NCBI RefSeq assembly: GCF_014323705.1
Contig: NZ_JABVEC010000046.1
Location: 1 to 52,316 of the forward strand
DNA from: Actinomadura alba
GTDB taxonomy: Bacteria; Actinomycetota; Actinomycetes; Streptosporangiales; Streptosporangiaceae
Length of the DNA: 52,316 nucleotides
Reading direction: 5' to 3'
Of this stretch, positions 32,801 through 41,047 are shown one piece after another. Each line of letters starts with the position of its first letter. The stretch's first letter is position 1. Under the pieces are notes generated by a model. That model was not told where the DNA came from. It saw nothing but the letters and a program-made list of their open reading frames with translations, and did no database searches. A program made the translations under genes and the position numbers.

Positions 32801-33743
32801 CTCCCGCCCGGGTGAAGTGCTTGGTCAGGGCGTCGGCGGTGTCGCGGATCTCACGTTCGCCGCTGAGGAAGACCAGGATGTCGCCAGGCCCCTCGGCGCA
32901 CAGCTCGCCGACCGCGTCGGTGATCGCCTGGATCTGGTCCCGATCCTCGGCGTCCTCGACGACGGGCCGGTAGCGGACCTCGACCGGATACGTACGGCCG
33001 GACACCTCGATCACCGGGGCGCCGTCGAAGTGGCGGGAGAAGCGCTCCGGATCGATGGTCGCCGAGGTGATGACGACCTTGAGGTCGGGGCGCCTCGGCA
33101 GCAACTGCTTCAGATAGCCCAGGATGAAGTCGATGTTGAGGCTGCGCTCGTGCGCCTCGTCGATGATGAGGGTGTCGTACTGCCGCAGCAGCCGGTCGCT
33201 CTGGATCTCGGCGAGCAGGATGCCGTCGGTCATCAGCTTGACCAGCGTGTCGTCGCCCGAGTGGTCGCTGAACCGCACCTTGTAGCCGATCGCCGTGCCC
33301 AGCGGGGTCTCGAGCTCCTCGGCGATGCGGTCGGCGACCGTACGGGCGGCCAGCCGGCGCGGCTGGGTGTGCCCGATCAGCCCGTGCACGCCCCGCCCCA
33401 GCTCCAGGCAGATCTTCGGCAGCTGGGTGGTCTTGCCCGAGCCGGTCTCGCCGGCGACGATCACGACCTGGTGATCGCGGATCGCCGCGAGGATCTCGTC
33501 CTTCTTCCGGGCGATCGGCAGGGCCGGCGGATAGGTGACGGAGGGCACGACGTCGCGGCGCCGCGCGATCCGCCGCTCGGCCGTGTCGATGTCAGAGGCG
33601 ATCTCGGCCGCGATCGCCTGCCGCTTCGAGGGATCGCGCACCTTGCCCGCGCCGTCGATCCGGCGCTGCAACCTGTGCCGGTCACGCAGCATCAGCTCAG
33701 GCAGACGGGCACGCTGAGCGGCGAACGACTTCACAACCGGCAA
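29844..33743 (-). CDS. hrpA: ATP-dependent RNA helicase HrpA
   Basis: 1299 aa, matching the ~1300-residue length of HrpA. DEAH-box motifs: GETGSGKT (98-105), HTQPRRLAARTVADR, DEAH (195-198), TSATIDPERFSRHF, ATNVAETSLTVPGI and the motif VI-like QRKGRCGRTSDG. HA2/OB-fold and the long HrpA-specific C-terminal domain (DUF3418, from about residue 690 to the end) are present. A cytoplasmic 3'-5' RNA helicase, implicated in stalled-ribosome rescue and RNA processing in other bacteria. Start codon is TTG at 33743 or GTG at 33734; neither has a strong ribosome site. Monocistronic by position. Confidence 0.95.
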   Translation of the reverse strand: MPVVKSFAAQRARLPELMLRDRHRLQRRIDGAGKVRDPSKRQAIAAEIASDIDTAERRIARRRDVVPSVTYPPALPIARKKDEILAAIRDHQVVIVAGETGSGKTTQLPKICLELGRGVHGLIGHTQPRRLAARTVADRIAEELETPLGTAIGYKVRFSDHSGDDTLVKLMTDGILLAEIQSDRLLRQYDTLIIDEAHERSLNIDFILGYLKQLLPRRPDLKVVITSATIDPERFSRHFDGAPVIEVSGRTYPVEVRYRPVVEDAEDRDQIQAITDAVGELCAEGPGDILVFLSGEREIRDTADALTKHFTRAGAASGTEVLPLYARLSTGEQHRVFQPHRGRRVVLATNVAETSLTVPGIKYVIDPGTARISRYSHRLKVQRLPIEAISRASADQRKGRCGRTSDGVCIRLYDEDDFAGRPEFTDPEILRTNLASVILQMTALGLGDIAAFPFLEPPDRRNIKDGVDLLHELGALDLGEQDVRRRLTSTGRKLAQLPVDPRLARMVLEADANGCVHEVLVITAALSIQDPRERPSDRQQAADQQHARFADKESDFMSFLNLWRYLRERQEELSSSQFRRLCKAEFLHYMRVREWQDLYGQLRQVAKDLGFTVNSTPGDQQKVHASLLAGLLSHIGLRDPETRDYLGARGARFGVFPGSALFKKQPRWVMAAELVETSRLWARVAAKIEPEWVEPLAGHLVKRSYSEPHWEKSQGAVMAYEKVTLYGVPIVASRKVGYGRIDPPLSRELFIRHALVEGDWETHHAFFHENRRLLDEVEDLEHRARRRDILVDDETLFGFYDERVPADVVSGRHFDAWWKKARSEQPDLLSFEKTMLINASAGDVSEEDYPDVWRHEGLELKLTYQFEPGADADGVTAHIPLPILNQVTADGFDWQIPGLREDLVTALIRSLPKPIRRSFVPAPNFAKAVLQRVTPRREPLLDAVERELHRMGGVAVSREAWELDRVPDHLKITFRVVGRRGGTVAEDKDLDALKRRLKPKMRSTLAQAASGLEREDLRTWDFGTLPQVYEGGAGGEGSAQVRAYPALADEGGSVAIRTFGTEAEQRHAMWTGTRRLLLLNVPSPVKLVNARLSNQAKLALSHNPHGNAAALLEDCVACAADKLIDEAGGPAWDESGFTRLHDKVRADLHDVTLDTVGRVERVLAAAHRIEMRLKGTKSLALVPSLTDVRTHLSGLIFPGFVTVTGWRRLPDLLRYLRAIEHRLDKLPDNPGRDRQLTAQVERVVAACRPVLDRTPPFDGAERIRWMIEEFRVSLFAQQLGTPYPVSEKRVLKALDEIAR

Positions 33744-33827
33744 GGATAGGCACGCGGCCCCATCACTTCGCCACCGAATTATCGCCCGGTGCTCCTCGCC
33801 CCTCGCCGCTCGTCGATCACTCCGGCG

Positions 33828-34475
33828 TTACTCGAGCTTCAGGGCGCACAGCAGACCGTCGCCGACCGGGAGCAGCAGCGGCATCAGCCGCTCCTCGTCC
33901 CTGACCAGCCGCCCCACCTCGCGGATCGCCACGGTGTCGGCGTCGCGCTGAGTGGGATCGGCCACCCGGTCGTGCCACAGCGCGTTGTCGAAGGCGACGA
34001 CCCCGCCCGGCCGCAGCAGCCGCAGCGCCGCCGTCAGGTAGTCGGGGTACTCCCGCTTCATCGCGTCGCAGAAGACCAGGTCGTAGGCACCGTCGGTGAG
34101 CCGGGGAAGAACATCGAGGGCACGTCCGACGATCATGCGGGTGCGGGAGCTGGAGAACCCGGCGTCGGCGTAGGCCTGCTTGGCCAGCCGCTGGTGTTCG
34201 AGCTCCACGTCGACGCTGGTGAGCACGCCGTCCTTGCGCATGCCGCGGAGCAGCCAGATGCCCGACACGCCGCACCCCGAGCCGACCTCGACGATGGTGC
34301 GGGCGTCGAGCATCGCGGCGAGGAAGCGCAACGTCGCCCCTCCGGCCGGGCCGATGGGCACCGCGCCGACCTCCTCGCCGTTGCGGCGGGCGGTCACCAG
34401 CGCCTCGTCCTCGGGGAGGAAATCTTCCACGTAGGCCAGGTTCAGATCCGGGCCCCGCCGCTGAACCTCGTCGAT
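33828..34475 (-). CDS. SAM-dependent O-methyltransferase, apparent ATC start
   Basis: About 215 aa. Class I methyltransferase with the caffeoyl-CoA-type O-methyltransferase pattern: VEVGSGCGVSGIWLLRGM (SAM loop), SVDVELEHQRLA, YDLVFCDAMKREYPDYL and GGVVAFDNALWHDRV. It sits divergent from sigE exactly as Rv1220c does in Mycobacterium tuberculosis. The reading frame contains no ATG, GTG or TTG near the expected N-terminus, yet AGGAGG (34481-34486) lies 5 nt before an ATC at 34475, which fits a start by position. The next canonical choice is GTG at 34430, with no ribosome site and loss of 15 residues. Substrate unknown. Confidence 0.85.
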   Translation of the reverse strand: MDEVQRRGPDLNLAYVEDFLPEDEALVTARRNGEEVGAVPIGPAGGATLRFLAAMLDARTIVEVGSGCGVSGIWLLRGMRKDGVLTSVDVELEHQRLAKQAYADAGFSSSRTRMIVGRALDVLPRLTDGAYDLVFCDAMKREYPDYLTAALRLLRPGGVVAFDNALWHDRVADPTQRDADTVAIREVGRLVRDEERLMPLLLPVGDGLLCALKLE

Positions 34476-34526
34476 GGCTGCCTCCTCAGGGCCACGAGCC
34501 TGCTGGGGGAACCTTATCGCTGCGTG

Positions 34527-34552
34527 GGAACGATGGCGCGTTCTGTGGCGTT
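34527..34552 (+). promoter_or_regulatory. Candidate ECF (SigE-type) promoter upstream of sigE
   Basis: GGAAC (34527-34531), 17 nt, then CGTT (34549-34552) match the GGAAC...CGTT pattern of SigE/SigH-type ECF promoters, about 85 bp before the sigE start. This suggests autoregulation. The spacing is close to, but not a proof of, the family consensus. Confidence 0.5.
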
Positions 34553-34637
34553 CAATGAAGCGACGGTCATAACCGCCCCAGCCCAGGCGAGACCAATGTC
34601 GTACCGACGCGCGGCGTAGAGAGGAACACACGGCACC

Positions 34638-35294
34638 ATGGTGGTGGCAGCGCTTACATGCAGTGGAGTGGCGGGGGTCGTCCCCCGCCTGAGGGCTGGA
34701 GGCAAGTTGGGAGACCGCGCTCATGCGCCAGAGGCCGCATGGACGCCTCCGACGTGGGACGAGGTCGTGCGCGAGCATTCCGCGCGCGTTTACCGCCTGG
34801 CCTACCGGCTGACCGGCAACCAGCACGACGCCGAAGACCTCACCCAGGAGGTCTTCGTTCGGGTGTTCCGCTCCCTGTCCAACTACACGCCCGGCACGTT
34901 CGAGGGCTGGTTGCACCGCATCACGACCAACCTCTTCCTCGACATGGCGCGCCGTCGCCAGCGGATCCGCTTCGAGGGGCTGGGCGACGACGCCGCCGAG
35001 CGGTTGCAGGGCCGCGAGCCCACACCCGCGCAGGCGTACGACGACCGGAACCTCGACGCCGACATCCAGTCCGCGCTCGACGCGCTGACGCCGGAGTACC
35101 GCGCCGCGGTCGTGCTCTGTGACATCGAAGGACTGTCGTACGAGGAGATCGCCGCGACGCTCGGGGTCAAGCTCGGCACCGTTCGCAGCCGCATCCATCG
35201 GGGGCGTGCACAGCTGCGAGCGGCGCTCGGCCACCGGGCGCCGCGCCGGCACCTGGAGGCGTCGGCGGAGGCGACTTCCACCGAGGCCAGATGA
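34638..35294 (+). CDS. sigE: ECF RNA polymerase sigma factor SigE
   Basis: 218 aa. Region 2 (about 45-115: YRLAYRLTGNQHDAEDLTQE, TFEGWLHRITTNLFLDMAR) and region 4 (about 145-200: LDALTPEYRAAVVLCDIEGL, YEEIAATLGVKLGTVRSRIH) are canonical. The 40-residue N-terminal extension is typical of actinobacterial SigE. It directs transcription under envelope stress and is held by the RseA anti-sigma factor encoded 17 bp downstream. The gene order with methyltransferase, rseA, htrA and tatB matches the mycobacterial sigE locus. A GAGAGGAA site lies upstream; nearby GTG codons at 34641 and 34644 are possible alternative starts. Confidence 0.95.
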   Translation: MVVAALTCSGVAGVVPRLRAGGKLGDRAHAPEAAWTPPTWDEVVREHSARVYRLAYRLTGNQHDAEDLTQEVFVRVFRSLSNYTPGTFEGWLHRITTNLFLDMARRRQRIRFEGLGDDAAERLQGREPTPAQAYDDRNLDADIQSALDALTPEYRAAVVLCDIEGLSYEEIAATLGVKLGTVRSRIHRGRAQLRAALGHRAPRRHLEASAEATSTEAR

Positions 35295-35310
35295 AGTACA
35301 GGGGAGACGT

Positions 35311-35904
35311 GTGAGCCATCTCGGGGAGCGCCTCACCGCACTGGTCGACGGCGAGCTGGGGCACGATGAGCGCGACCGCGCGCTGGCCCACCTCGCCGCC
35401 TGCGAGCAGTGCCGGGCCGAGGCCGAGGCGTTGCGCCGGCTGAAGAGCCAGCTGCGCGCGCTGCGGGGAGCGGATCCGGCTCCCGGCCTCCTCCACCGTC
35501 TCGACGCCATGGGCGACCCGACCCGGCCGGGCCCTTTCGGTGACCCGTCAGGCACCACGTCCGCGCGCACCGGATCTTCGGTGGCCCGAACCGGGTCATC
35601 GTCTCCGGCCGTACGCCGCCGGCGCACTCGCCGCCCCGGCCGCCGCGCACCCGCCGGAGGGGCTCTGCGCGCGCCCGCCGTGGCCGCCCGCCGGGACGCG
35701 CCACGCGGCCGCTATCTCATCGCGGGCGCGGCGACGCTCGCCGTGCTCGGCGTGGGGGCGTCCTTCGCCGCGGGCGCCCAGCCCGAGCGGCTGCCGCCGG
35801 TCACGCCCGCCCTGGAGCAGTTCGCGGTCGACCACGCGTTGACGGCCGGCGATGTGTCGATCGCCGATCCGACCGTGCTCCGAGATCCTCCTGTCGGACC
35901 TTGA
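35311..35904 (+). CDS. rseA: Zinc-binding anti-sigma factor RseA
   Basis: 197 aa from a GTG at 35311 with GGGGAGA upstream. The N-terminal ZAS domain has H27-x3-C31-x2-C34, which binds zinc and sigma region 2. A basic Arg/Pro-rich linker (about 95-130) leads to one membrane helix (about 134-155, YLIAGAATLAVLGVGASFAA) and a short outer tail. It holds SigE at the membrane; in relatives it is released by phosphorylation or proteolysis. Lies between sigE and an RseB-like gene. Confidence 0.93.
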   Translation: MSHLGERLTALVDGELGHDERDRALAHLAACEQCRAEAEALRRLKSQLRALRGADPAPGLLHRLDAMGDPTRPGPFGDPSGTTSARTGSSVARTGSSSPAVRRRRTRRPGRRAPAGGALRAPAVAARRDAPRGRYLIAGAATLAVLGVGASFAAGAQPERLPPVTPALEQFAVDHALTAGDVSIADPTVLRDPPVGP

Positions 35905-35953
35905 CGCTCCGCGTACGAGGCGTGACCAGACCGACCGACCTTCCGAGGGAGAA

Positions 35954-37084
35954 ATGCGCCGCACCCGCCTGGCCCGCGGACAGAGGTCGCACATCGCGAC
36001 TCGGGTGAGCACACCGTCGCGCCGCCCCGCACCCGCCGCGCAGCCGGCCGACGGCCCGGCCCACAACCTCGTGGTGGGTGGGTTCGCGGCCGCGGTGCTC
36101 CTGCTCTCGCTGGTGACCGCGGGCGACGCGATCGCCGCCCGCAGGCCCGGCAGCGATCCCGACGCGCTCAAGATGCTCGGCGACGCGGCCGGTGCGGCCC
36201 GTACCACGACGTACGAGGGCACGCAGACCACGACGACCTGGAGTCGCGGGGCCCCCGCCACCGCGCAGGAGCGGGTGGCGCACAATCTCGGGACCGGGAC
36301 CTTCGTGCGGGGCAGAGCCGTCGACCGGCGCTCGGACGCCCGGCAGGCCGGTGTCGAGGAGGTCCACGGCGGGCTCGGCGGCTTCAGCGGGTCCATGCTG
36401 GACCTGCTCGCCCGGAACTACTCGGTGGTGCGTGCCGACGACGGTTCCATCTGCGGCCGCACCGCGCACGTCATCGAGGCCCGCCGCCCCGACGGCTCGG
36501 CGGCCGGCCGGTTCTGGATCGACCGCGACACCGGGCTGATGCTGCACCGAGAACTGCTCGACCCGGTTGGACGGGTCGCCAACGTCACGGGGTTCCGCTC
36601 GCTGAGCGTCATCCGGCCGGGGGCGGGCACCTCGGGCACCTCGGGCGAGCGCCCCGACGCATCCCCGCCGCCCGGGCGCCCGCTCGCCTCCGCCGAGCTC
36701 GGCGATCTTCGTGATCACGGCTGGGCGCTCCCTGAGGGGCTGCCCGGCGGGCTCAGCCTCCGGGAGGCCCGGCGGTCCGGTGAGGTCGTGCATCTCAGCT
36801 ACTCCGACGGCCTGTCGATGGTGTCGGTGTTCGTCCAGCGGGGCCGGCTCGACGAGCGACGGTTCGCCCGCTGGCATCGCAAGATCACCGCCGGACGTAC
36901 GGTGTTCCAGCAGGACGCCCTCCACCGATGGGCCGTGTGGGAGAACGGGGGATACGTCTACACGGTGCTGGCGGACGCCCCCGAGGGGACCTCCGACGCC
37001 ATCGCGGCCGCAATGCCCCGGAGCGGGGCCGGTTTCTGGCAGCGCCTCGGCCGGGGCTTCCGGCGGCTGAATCCCTTTGATTGA
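35954..37084 (+). CDS. RseB/MucB-like sigma-E regulatory protein
   Basis: 376 aa from the ATG at 35954 (GAGGGAG upstream). One N-terminal membrane helix (about 37-55, NLVVGGFAAAVLLLSLVTAG), then an RseB/LolA-like domain (about 75-200: ARTTTYEGTQTTTTW, RFWIDRDTGLMLHRELLD) and a C-terminal domain with SLREARRSGEVVHLSYSDGL and FQQDALHRWAVWENGGYVY. In proteobacteria RseB binds RseA outside the membrane and protects it. Position directly after rseA supports the same role here. It is an addition relative to the M. tuberculosis locus. Confidence 0.85.
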   Translation: MRRTRLARGQRSHIATRVSTPSRRPAPAAQPADGPAHNLVVGGFAAAVLLLSLVTAGDAIAARRPGSDPDALKMLGDAAGAARTTTYEGTQTTTTWSRGAPATAQERVAHNLGTGTFVRGRAVDRRSDARQAGVEEVHGGLGGFSGSMLDLLARNYSVVRADDGSICGRTAHVIEARRPDGSAAGRFWIDRDTGLMLHRELLDPVGRVANVTGFRSLSVIRPGAGTSGTSGERPDASPPPGRPLASAELGDLRDHGWALPEGLPGGLSLREARRSGEVVHLSYSDGLSMVSVFVQRGRLDERRFARWHRKITAGRTVFQQDALHRWAVWENGGYVYTVLADAPEGTSDAIAAAMPRSGAGFWQRLGRGFRRLNPFD

Positions 37085-37195
37085 CAGGGTTGCGGCATCA
37101 CGCGCCCCGGTCGCGGAAGGTCTTATGCTCACCACATGCCGTGCCCGGCACCATGGTCATAGGACGAGGAATCACGCTCGCAAGGAGAGACGGGG

Positions 37196-38734
37196 ATGAC
37201 GGAACACAACCGCGGGTCTGTCGGCACGCCGTCGAACGAAGAGGACCAGCAGGCGCCGCGGACCGACAACGCCTCGGCCGAGAAGTGGGGATTCGCCCCG
37301 CCGGACGCGCCCGCTGAGCAGCCTCCGCCGCCACCGGCGGACAAACTGCTGGTCTCGGGGCCGGCCGACCAGCCCGTCGGCCTCGAACAGCCCCGGCCGC
37401 CGCGGCCCGCTTTCGTACCTCATGACCAGGATCCAGCCGGTACGCCGCCCTTCGGCTGGCCGCCACAGCACCCCGCGCCGCCGCCGGCCAGGACGCCGTT
37501 CGGCGGCCCGCCGCCCCCCGGGGCGCCGCCGATGGCGCACGGAGCGCCGCCGGCCGGCTTCGGCGGGCCGGGCAACGGACCGAACTGGGCGCCCGCCCCA
37601 TCACCGCCCGCACCGCCACGCGGCGCCCCCGGCCTCGGCGTGCTCGCCCTCGTGGCGCTCGTTGTCGCGCTCGTCGCCGGAGCGGTCGGAGCCGGCGTGG
37701 GTGTGATCGCCACCGGTGGCAACGACACCGCCGGCGGCTCCGTCGACCTCGGCGGCACGTCCAGCAACCCCGGCGGCAAGAGCCGCCCGGCCGGCACGGT
37801 CGCGGGCGTGGCCCAGCGGCTGCTGCCCAGCGTCGTCATGATCAAGGTGCAGGGCGGCAACGGCGAGAGCGGGGCCGGAACCGGCTTCATCGTCCGGGAC
37901 GGCTACATCATCACCAACAACCACGTCGTCGCCCCGGCCGTCGGCGGCAATCTCGAAGTCGTCTTCAACGACCAGAAGACAAAAACCACGGCCACCGTCG
38001 TCGGGCGCGACCCGAGTTCCGACGTCGCCGTCCTGAAGCCGGCCACCACCAACCGGCTGCCGGCGCTCCAGCTCGGCAACTCCGACGACATCGCGGTCGG
38101 CGACTCCGTCATCGCGATCGGATCGCCCCTCGGCTTGCAGGGATCGGTCACCACGGGCATCGTCAGCTCGGTGAACCGGGCGGTGCCCACAAACCGTGAG
38201 GGCGGCGACTCGTCTGTGCTCAACGCCATCCAGACCGACGCCGCCATCAACCCCGGCAACTCCGGCGGTCCCCTGGTCGACTCGCAGGGCCGCGTCATCG
38301 GCATGAACACCGCGATCGCCACGCTCGGCGGGGGCGGCGGCTTCGGCGGCCAGGGCCAGGGCGGCAGCATCGGCCTGGGCTTCGCCATCCCGATCAACCA
38401 GGCCAAGCGGGTGGCCGAGCAGATCATCAACAGCGGCAAGGCGACGCACGCGAGAATCGGCGCCACGATGGACATTCAGTACCAGGGCAGCGGCGTGCGC
38501 ATCGCGCAGCGAGGGCAGACCGGCGAGCCGCCGCTGATCAAGGGCGGCCCGGCCGAGCGGGCGGGGCTGAAGGCCGGTGACATCATCACCGCCTTCGACG
38601 GGAAGCCGGTCGGCGGTCCCGACGACCTGCTCGCCATGATCCGCAGTCACGCGCCCGGCGACAAGGTGAAGCTCACCTACAAGCGCGGCAGCGCCGAGCA
38701 GACCGTCGAGGTCACGCTCGGCGAGACGGATTGA
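37196..38734 (+). CDS. htrA: HtrA/DegP-family membrane-anchored serine protease
   Basis: 512 aa. A long Pro-rich cytoplasmic N-terminus (about 35-140) precedes one membrane helix (about 147-172), a trypsin-like protease domain with H243 (TNNHVVAP), D276 (PSSDVAVLK) and S356 (NPGNSGGPL), and one PDZ domain (about 420-505, KGGPAERAGLKAGDIITAFD). It degrades or refolds damaged exported proteins and belongs to the SigE stress regulon in relatives. ATG 37196 has AAGGAGAG 8-15 nt upstream. Next gene in the sigE-rseA-rseB series. Confidence 0.95.
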   Translation: MTEHNRGSVGTPSNEEDQQAPRTDNASAEKWGFAPPDAPAEQPPPPPADKLLVSGPADQPVGLEQPRPPRPAFVPHDQDPAGTPPFGWPPQHPAPPPARTPFGGPPPPGAPPMAHGAPPAGFGGPGNGPNWAPAPSPPAPPRGAPGLGVLALVALVVALVAGAVGAGVGVIATGGNDTAGGSVDLGGTSSNPGGKSRPAGTVAGVAQRLLPSVVMIKVQGGNGESGAGTGFIVRDGYIITNNHVVAPAVGGNLEVVFNDQKTKTTATVVGRDPSSDVAVLKPATTNRLPALQLGNSDDIAVGDSVIAIGSPLGLQGSVTTGIVSSVNRAVPTNREGGDSSVLNAIQTDAAINPGNSGGPLVDSQGRVIGMNTAIATLGGGGGFGGQGQGGSIGLGFAIPINQAKRVAEQIINSGKATHARIGATMDIQYQGSGVRIAQRGQTGEPPLIKGGPAERAGLKAGDIITAFDGKPVGGPDDLLAMIRSHAPGDKVKLTYKRGSAEQTVEVTLGETD

Positions 38735-38741
38735 TGTTCAG

Positions 38742-38770
38742 TTCGAGTTAACCGGCGCCGAGGATACGCT
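38742..38770 (+). promoter_or_regulatory. Candidate tatB promoter
   Basis: A TACGCT -10-like hexamer at 38765-38770 preceded at 17 bp by TTCGAG (38742-38747). It would give tatB its own transcript, about 45 nt upstream of its GTG. Confidence 0.35.
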
Positions 38771-38822
38771 TGGGGGGCCGGACCGGATGGCCGGCCCCCC
38801 TCAGGCCCCCGTGGAGGATTGG

Positions 38823-39170
38823 GTGTTCGACGTCGGACTGGGCGAGATGCTGGTTCTTGTCGTGCTCGCCCTGGTGATCTTCGGGGATCGGTTGCCCAAG
38901 GCCGCAAGCCAGGCCGGGCGGGCCCTCCGGCAGTTGCGCGAGCTGGCCAACACCGCTCAGCGTGATCTCAAAGAGGGTCTCGGCCCCGAGTTCGCCGACT
39001 TCGACGTCACCGACCTGCACCCGAAGAACTTCGTCAGAAAGCATCTGTTCGACGATCTCGACGACGACTTCAAGGCGGCCGACGACCTCGGCGGCGGCCT
39101 CGAGACCGCGCAGGCGGCGCCGACCCTCGACTACGGCAAGCGCCCGCCGTTCGACCCCGAGGCGACGTAG
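38823..39170 (+). CDS. tatB: Sec-independent twin-arginine translocase subunit TatB
   Basis: 115 aa. GTG start at 38823 with GGAGG 5 nt upstream; a longer in-frame start would place extra residues before the membrane helix. VFDVGLGEMLVLVVLALVIF followed by GDRLPKAASQAGRALRQLR gives the classic short membrane helix, Gly hinge and amphipathic helix of TatB. It helps export folded twin-arginine proteins. Location after htrA matches the mycobacterial order. Confidence 0.93.
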   Translation: MFDVGLGEMLVLVVLALVIFGDRLPKAASQAGRALRQLRELANTAQRDLKEGLGPEFADFDVTDLHPKNFVRKHLFDDLDDDFKAADDLGGGLETAQAAPTLDYGKRPPFDPEAT

Positions 39171-39252
39171 CCCCGATCGCGGTGGCCACGTCCGGCCGCT
39201 TTCCCGACCACGCCTGGCCGCGCTTCGGCCGCGGCTCAGCGGCGGTGTCGGC

Positions 39253-40395
39253 TCAACCCTTGCGGATGGGGCTGATGCCCAGCTGACGGCCGAGGAGACC
39301 ACGGGAGCGGACGGCCAGCTTGTCGGCGATCGTGCGCAGTTCCTTGGCGGCCAGGGCGTCCGGGTCGGTCAGTACCAGCGGCTGCCCGTTGTCGCCGCCT
39401 TCACGCAGGCGCACGTCGATCGGCACCTGGCCGAGCATCGGCACGCGGGCGCCCAGCGTCGTGGTCAGCGCCTCGGCCACCTGCTCGCCGCCGCCGGAAC
39501 CGAAGATCTCGGTGTGCTCGCCGCAGTGCGGGCAGGGCAGGTACGACATGTTCTCGATCACGCCGGCGACCTGCTGGTGGGTCTGCGCGGCGATGGCCCC
39601 GGCCCGCTCGGCGACCTCGGCGGCCGCCTGCTGTGGAGTCGTGACCACGAGGATCTCGGCGGACGGCAGCAACTGGGCCACCGAGATGGCGATGTCACCG
39701 GTGCCGGGCGGCAGGTCCATCAGCAGGACGTCGAGGTCGCCCCAGTAGACGTCGGCGAGGAACTGCTGCAGCGCGCGGTGCAGCATCGGCCCGCGCCAGA
39801 CGACGGGGGTGTTGCCCGGCGTGAACATGCCGACCGAAATGACCTTCACGTCATGCGCGGACGGCGGCATGATCATGTCTTCGACCTTGGTGGGGGTGCC
39901 CGTCACGCCCAGCATCCGAGGCACCGAGTGGCCGTAGATGTCGGCGTCCACGACCCCGACCTTGAGCCCCGAGGTCGCCATCGCGACGGCCAGGTTCACG
40001 GTGATCGAGGACTTGCCGACGCCGCCCTTTCCACTCGCCACGGCATAGACCTTGGTGAGCGAGTTGGGCTTGGCGAACGGGATCTCCTTGGCGGGCTCGC
40101 CGCCGCGCAGCTTCTGCTGCAGCCCCTTGCGCTGCTCGTCGCTCATCACATCGAGCTCGACCCGTACAGCGCTGACCCCCGGCAGCTTGGACACGGCGGC
40201 CGTGACGTCCTTGGTGATCTTGTCGCGCAGCGGGCAGCCGGCGACCGTCAGGAAGATCCCGACGTGCACCGCGCCGTCAGCCGCGATGTCGACGCTCTTG
40301 ACCATGTCGAGGTCGGTGATCGGGCGCCGGATCTCGGGGTCGTTGACCGTCGCGAGCGCGGAGGTCACCGTCTCGACGGTGAGTGAGGAGGCCAT
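39253..40395 (-). CDS. mrp: Mrp/NBP35 Fe-S carrier ATPase
   Basis: 380 aa from the ATG at 40395. The N-terminal MIP18 (DUF59) domain (about 5-85, NDPEIRRPITDLDMV, VAGCPLRDK) is joined to a P-loop domain with deviant Walker A SGKGGVGKSS (about 122-131), Walker B-like DLPPGTGD and a conserved C-P-H-C pair (YLPCPHCGEH) that bridges an Fe-S cluster between monomers. It carries and inserts 4Fe-4S clusters into target proteins. No clear ribosome site precedes the ATG; a TTG at 40416 is a weaker alternative. Convergent with tatB as in related genomes. Confidence 0.94.
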   Translation of the reverse strand: MASSLTVETVTSALATVNDPEIRRPITDLDMVKSVDIAADGAVHVGIFLTVAGCPLRDKITKDVTAAVSKLPGVSAVRVELDVMSDEQRKGLQQKLRGGEPAKEIPFAKPNSLTKVYAVASGKGGVGKSSITVNLAVAMATSGLKVGVVDADIYGHSVPRMLGVTGTPTKVEDMIMPPSAHDVKVISVGMFTPGNTPVVWRGPMLHRALQQFLADVYWGDLDVLLMDLPPGTGDIAISVAQLLPSAEILVVTTPQQAAAEVAERAGAIAAQTHQQVAGVIENMSYLPCPHCGEHTEIFGSGGGEQVAEALTTTLGARVPMLGQVPIDVRLREGGDNGQPLVLTDPDALAAKELRTIADKLAVRSRGLLGRQLGISPIRKG

Positions 40396-40552
40396 GCGTC
40401 CATGGTAAGGAGTCAACTGCGAACCCGACTAATCCGCCGGCAGTGACCCGCGTCATGGAGGTTGTGCCGCGTCGCGATCGCGTGATCTGCCGCACGCCCC
40501 CACGGTCGCCTCGTGACCCACCGCCGGGTCGGCGTCAGGGACCTGATCGCGG

Positions 40553-41047
40553 TCAGGTGGGATAGGCGCCGGTCGCGGCGCGGTCGCCGTCGAGTTCCCT
40601 GCGGAACTGCTGCAGCTCCGAGCGCAGGAAGTCACGGGTGGCGACCTCGTTCAGGGCCATCCGCAGCCCGGCGATCTCCCTGGCGAGGTACTCGGTGTCG
40701 GCGACGGACCGTTCGTTCTGCGCCCGGTCCTGCTCGTACTGCACGCGGTCGCGGTCGCCCTGCCGGTTCTGCGCGAGAAGGATCAGCGGCGCCGCGTACG
40801 AGGCCTGAAGCGACAGCGCCAGCGTCAGGAAGATGAAGGGGAAGGGGTCGAACCTCAGGTCGGCCGGTGCCAGGCTGTTCCAGCCCATCCACACGATGAC
40901 GAACCCGGTCATGTAGACGAGGAAGCGGGCGGTGCCGAGAAAACGCGCGATCCGCTCGGAGAGCCGGCCGAAGGACTCGGGGTCGTAGTGCGCCTGGGGC
41001 AGCATCGTCCGGCGGACCTCGATCGGCTGATCCAGTCGTGCCTTCAT
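40553..41047 (-). CDS. DUF1003 membrane protein
   Basis: 164 aa. Two membrane helices (about 37-60, FLVYMTGFVIVWMGWNSLA, and 67-92, PFIFLTLALSLQASYAAPLI) followed by LLAQNRQGDRDR and a coiled-coil tail are the DUF1003 pattern. Function unknown in the family. Its ATG overlaps the MgtE-like gene stop by 4 bp, so the two are probably made together and may act together in metal-ion handling (inference). The same pair lies next to mrp in mycobacteria. Confidence 0.9.
   Translation of the reverse strand: MKARLDQPIEVRRTMLPQAHYDPESFGRLSERIARFLGTARFLVYMTGFVIVWMGWNSLAPADLRFDPFPFIFLTLALSLQASYAAPLILLAQNRQGDRDRVQYEQDRAQNERSVADTEYLAREIAGLRMALNEVATRDFLRSELQQFRRELDGDRAATGAYPT

Noticed and set aside
29844..33749. 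Long plus-strand open frames opposite hrpA and other genes
   Set aside because: In GC-rich coding DNA the complementary frame stays open by codon bias. Translations are Arg/Gly/Val-rich, lack family motifs and ribosome sites, and overlap proven genes.
37081..37130. TTGACA upstream of htrA as a -35 box
   Set aside because: The nearest -10-like TATGCT is about 37 bp away, too far for a standard promoter, and TTGACA overlaps the stop of the preceding gene.
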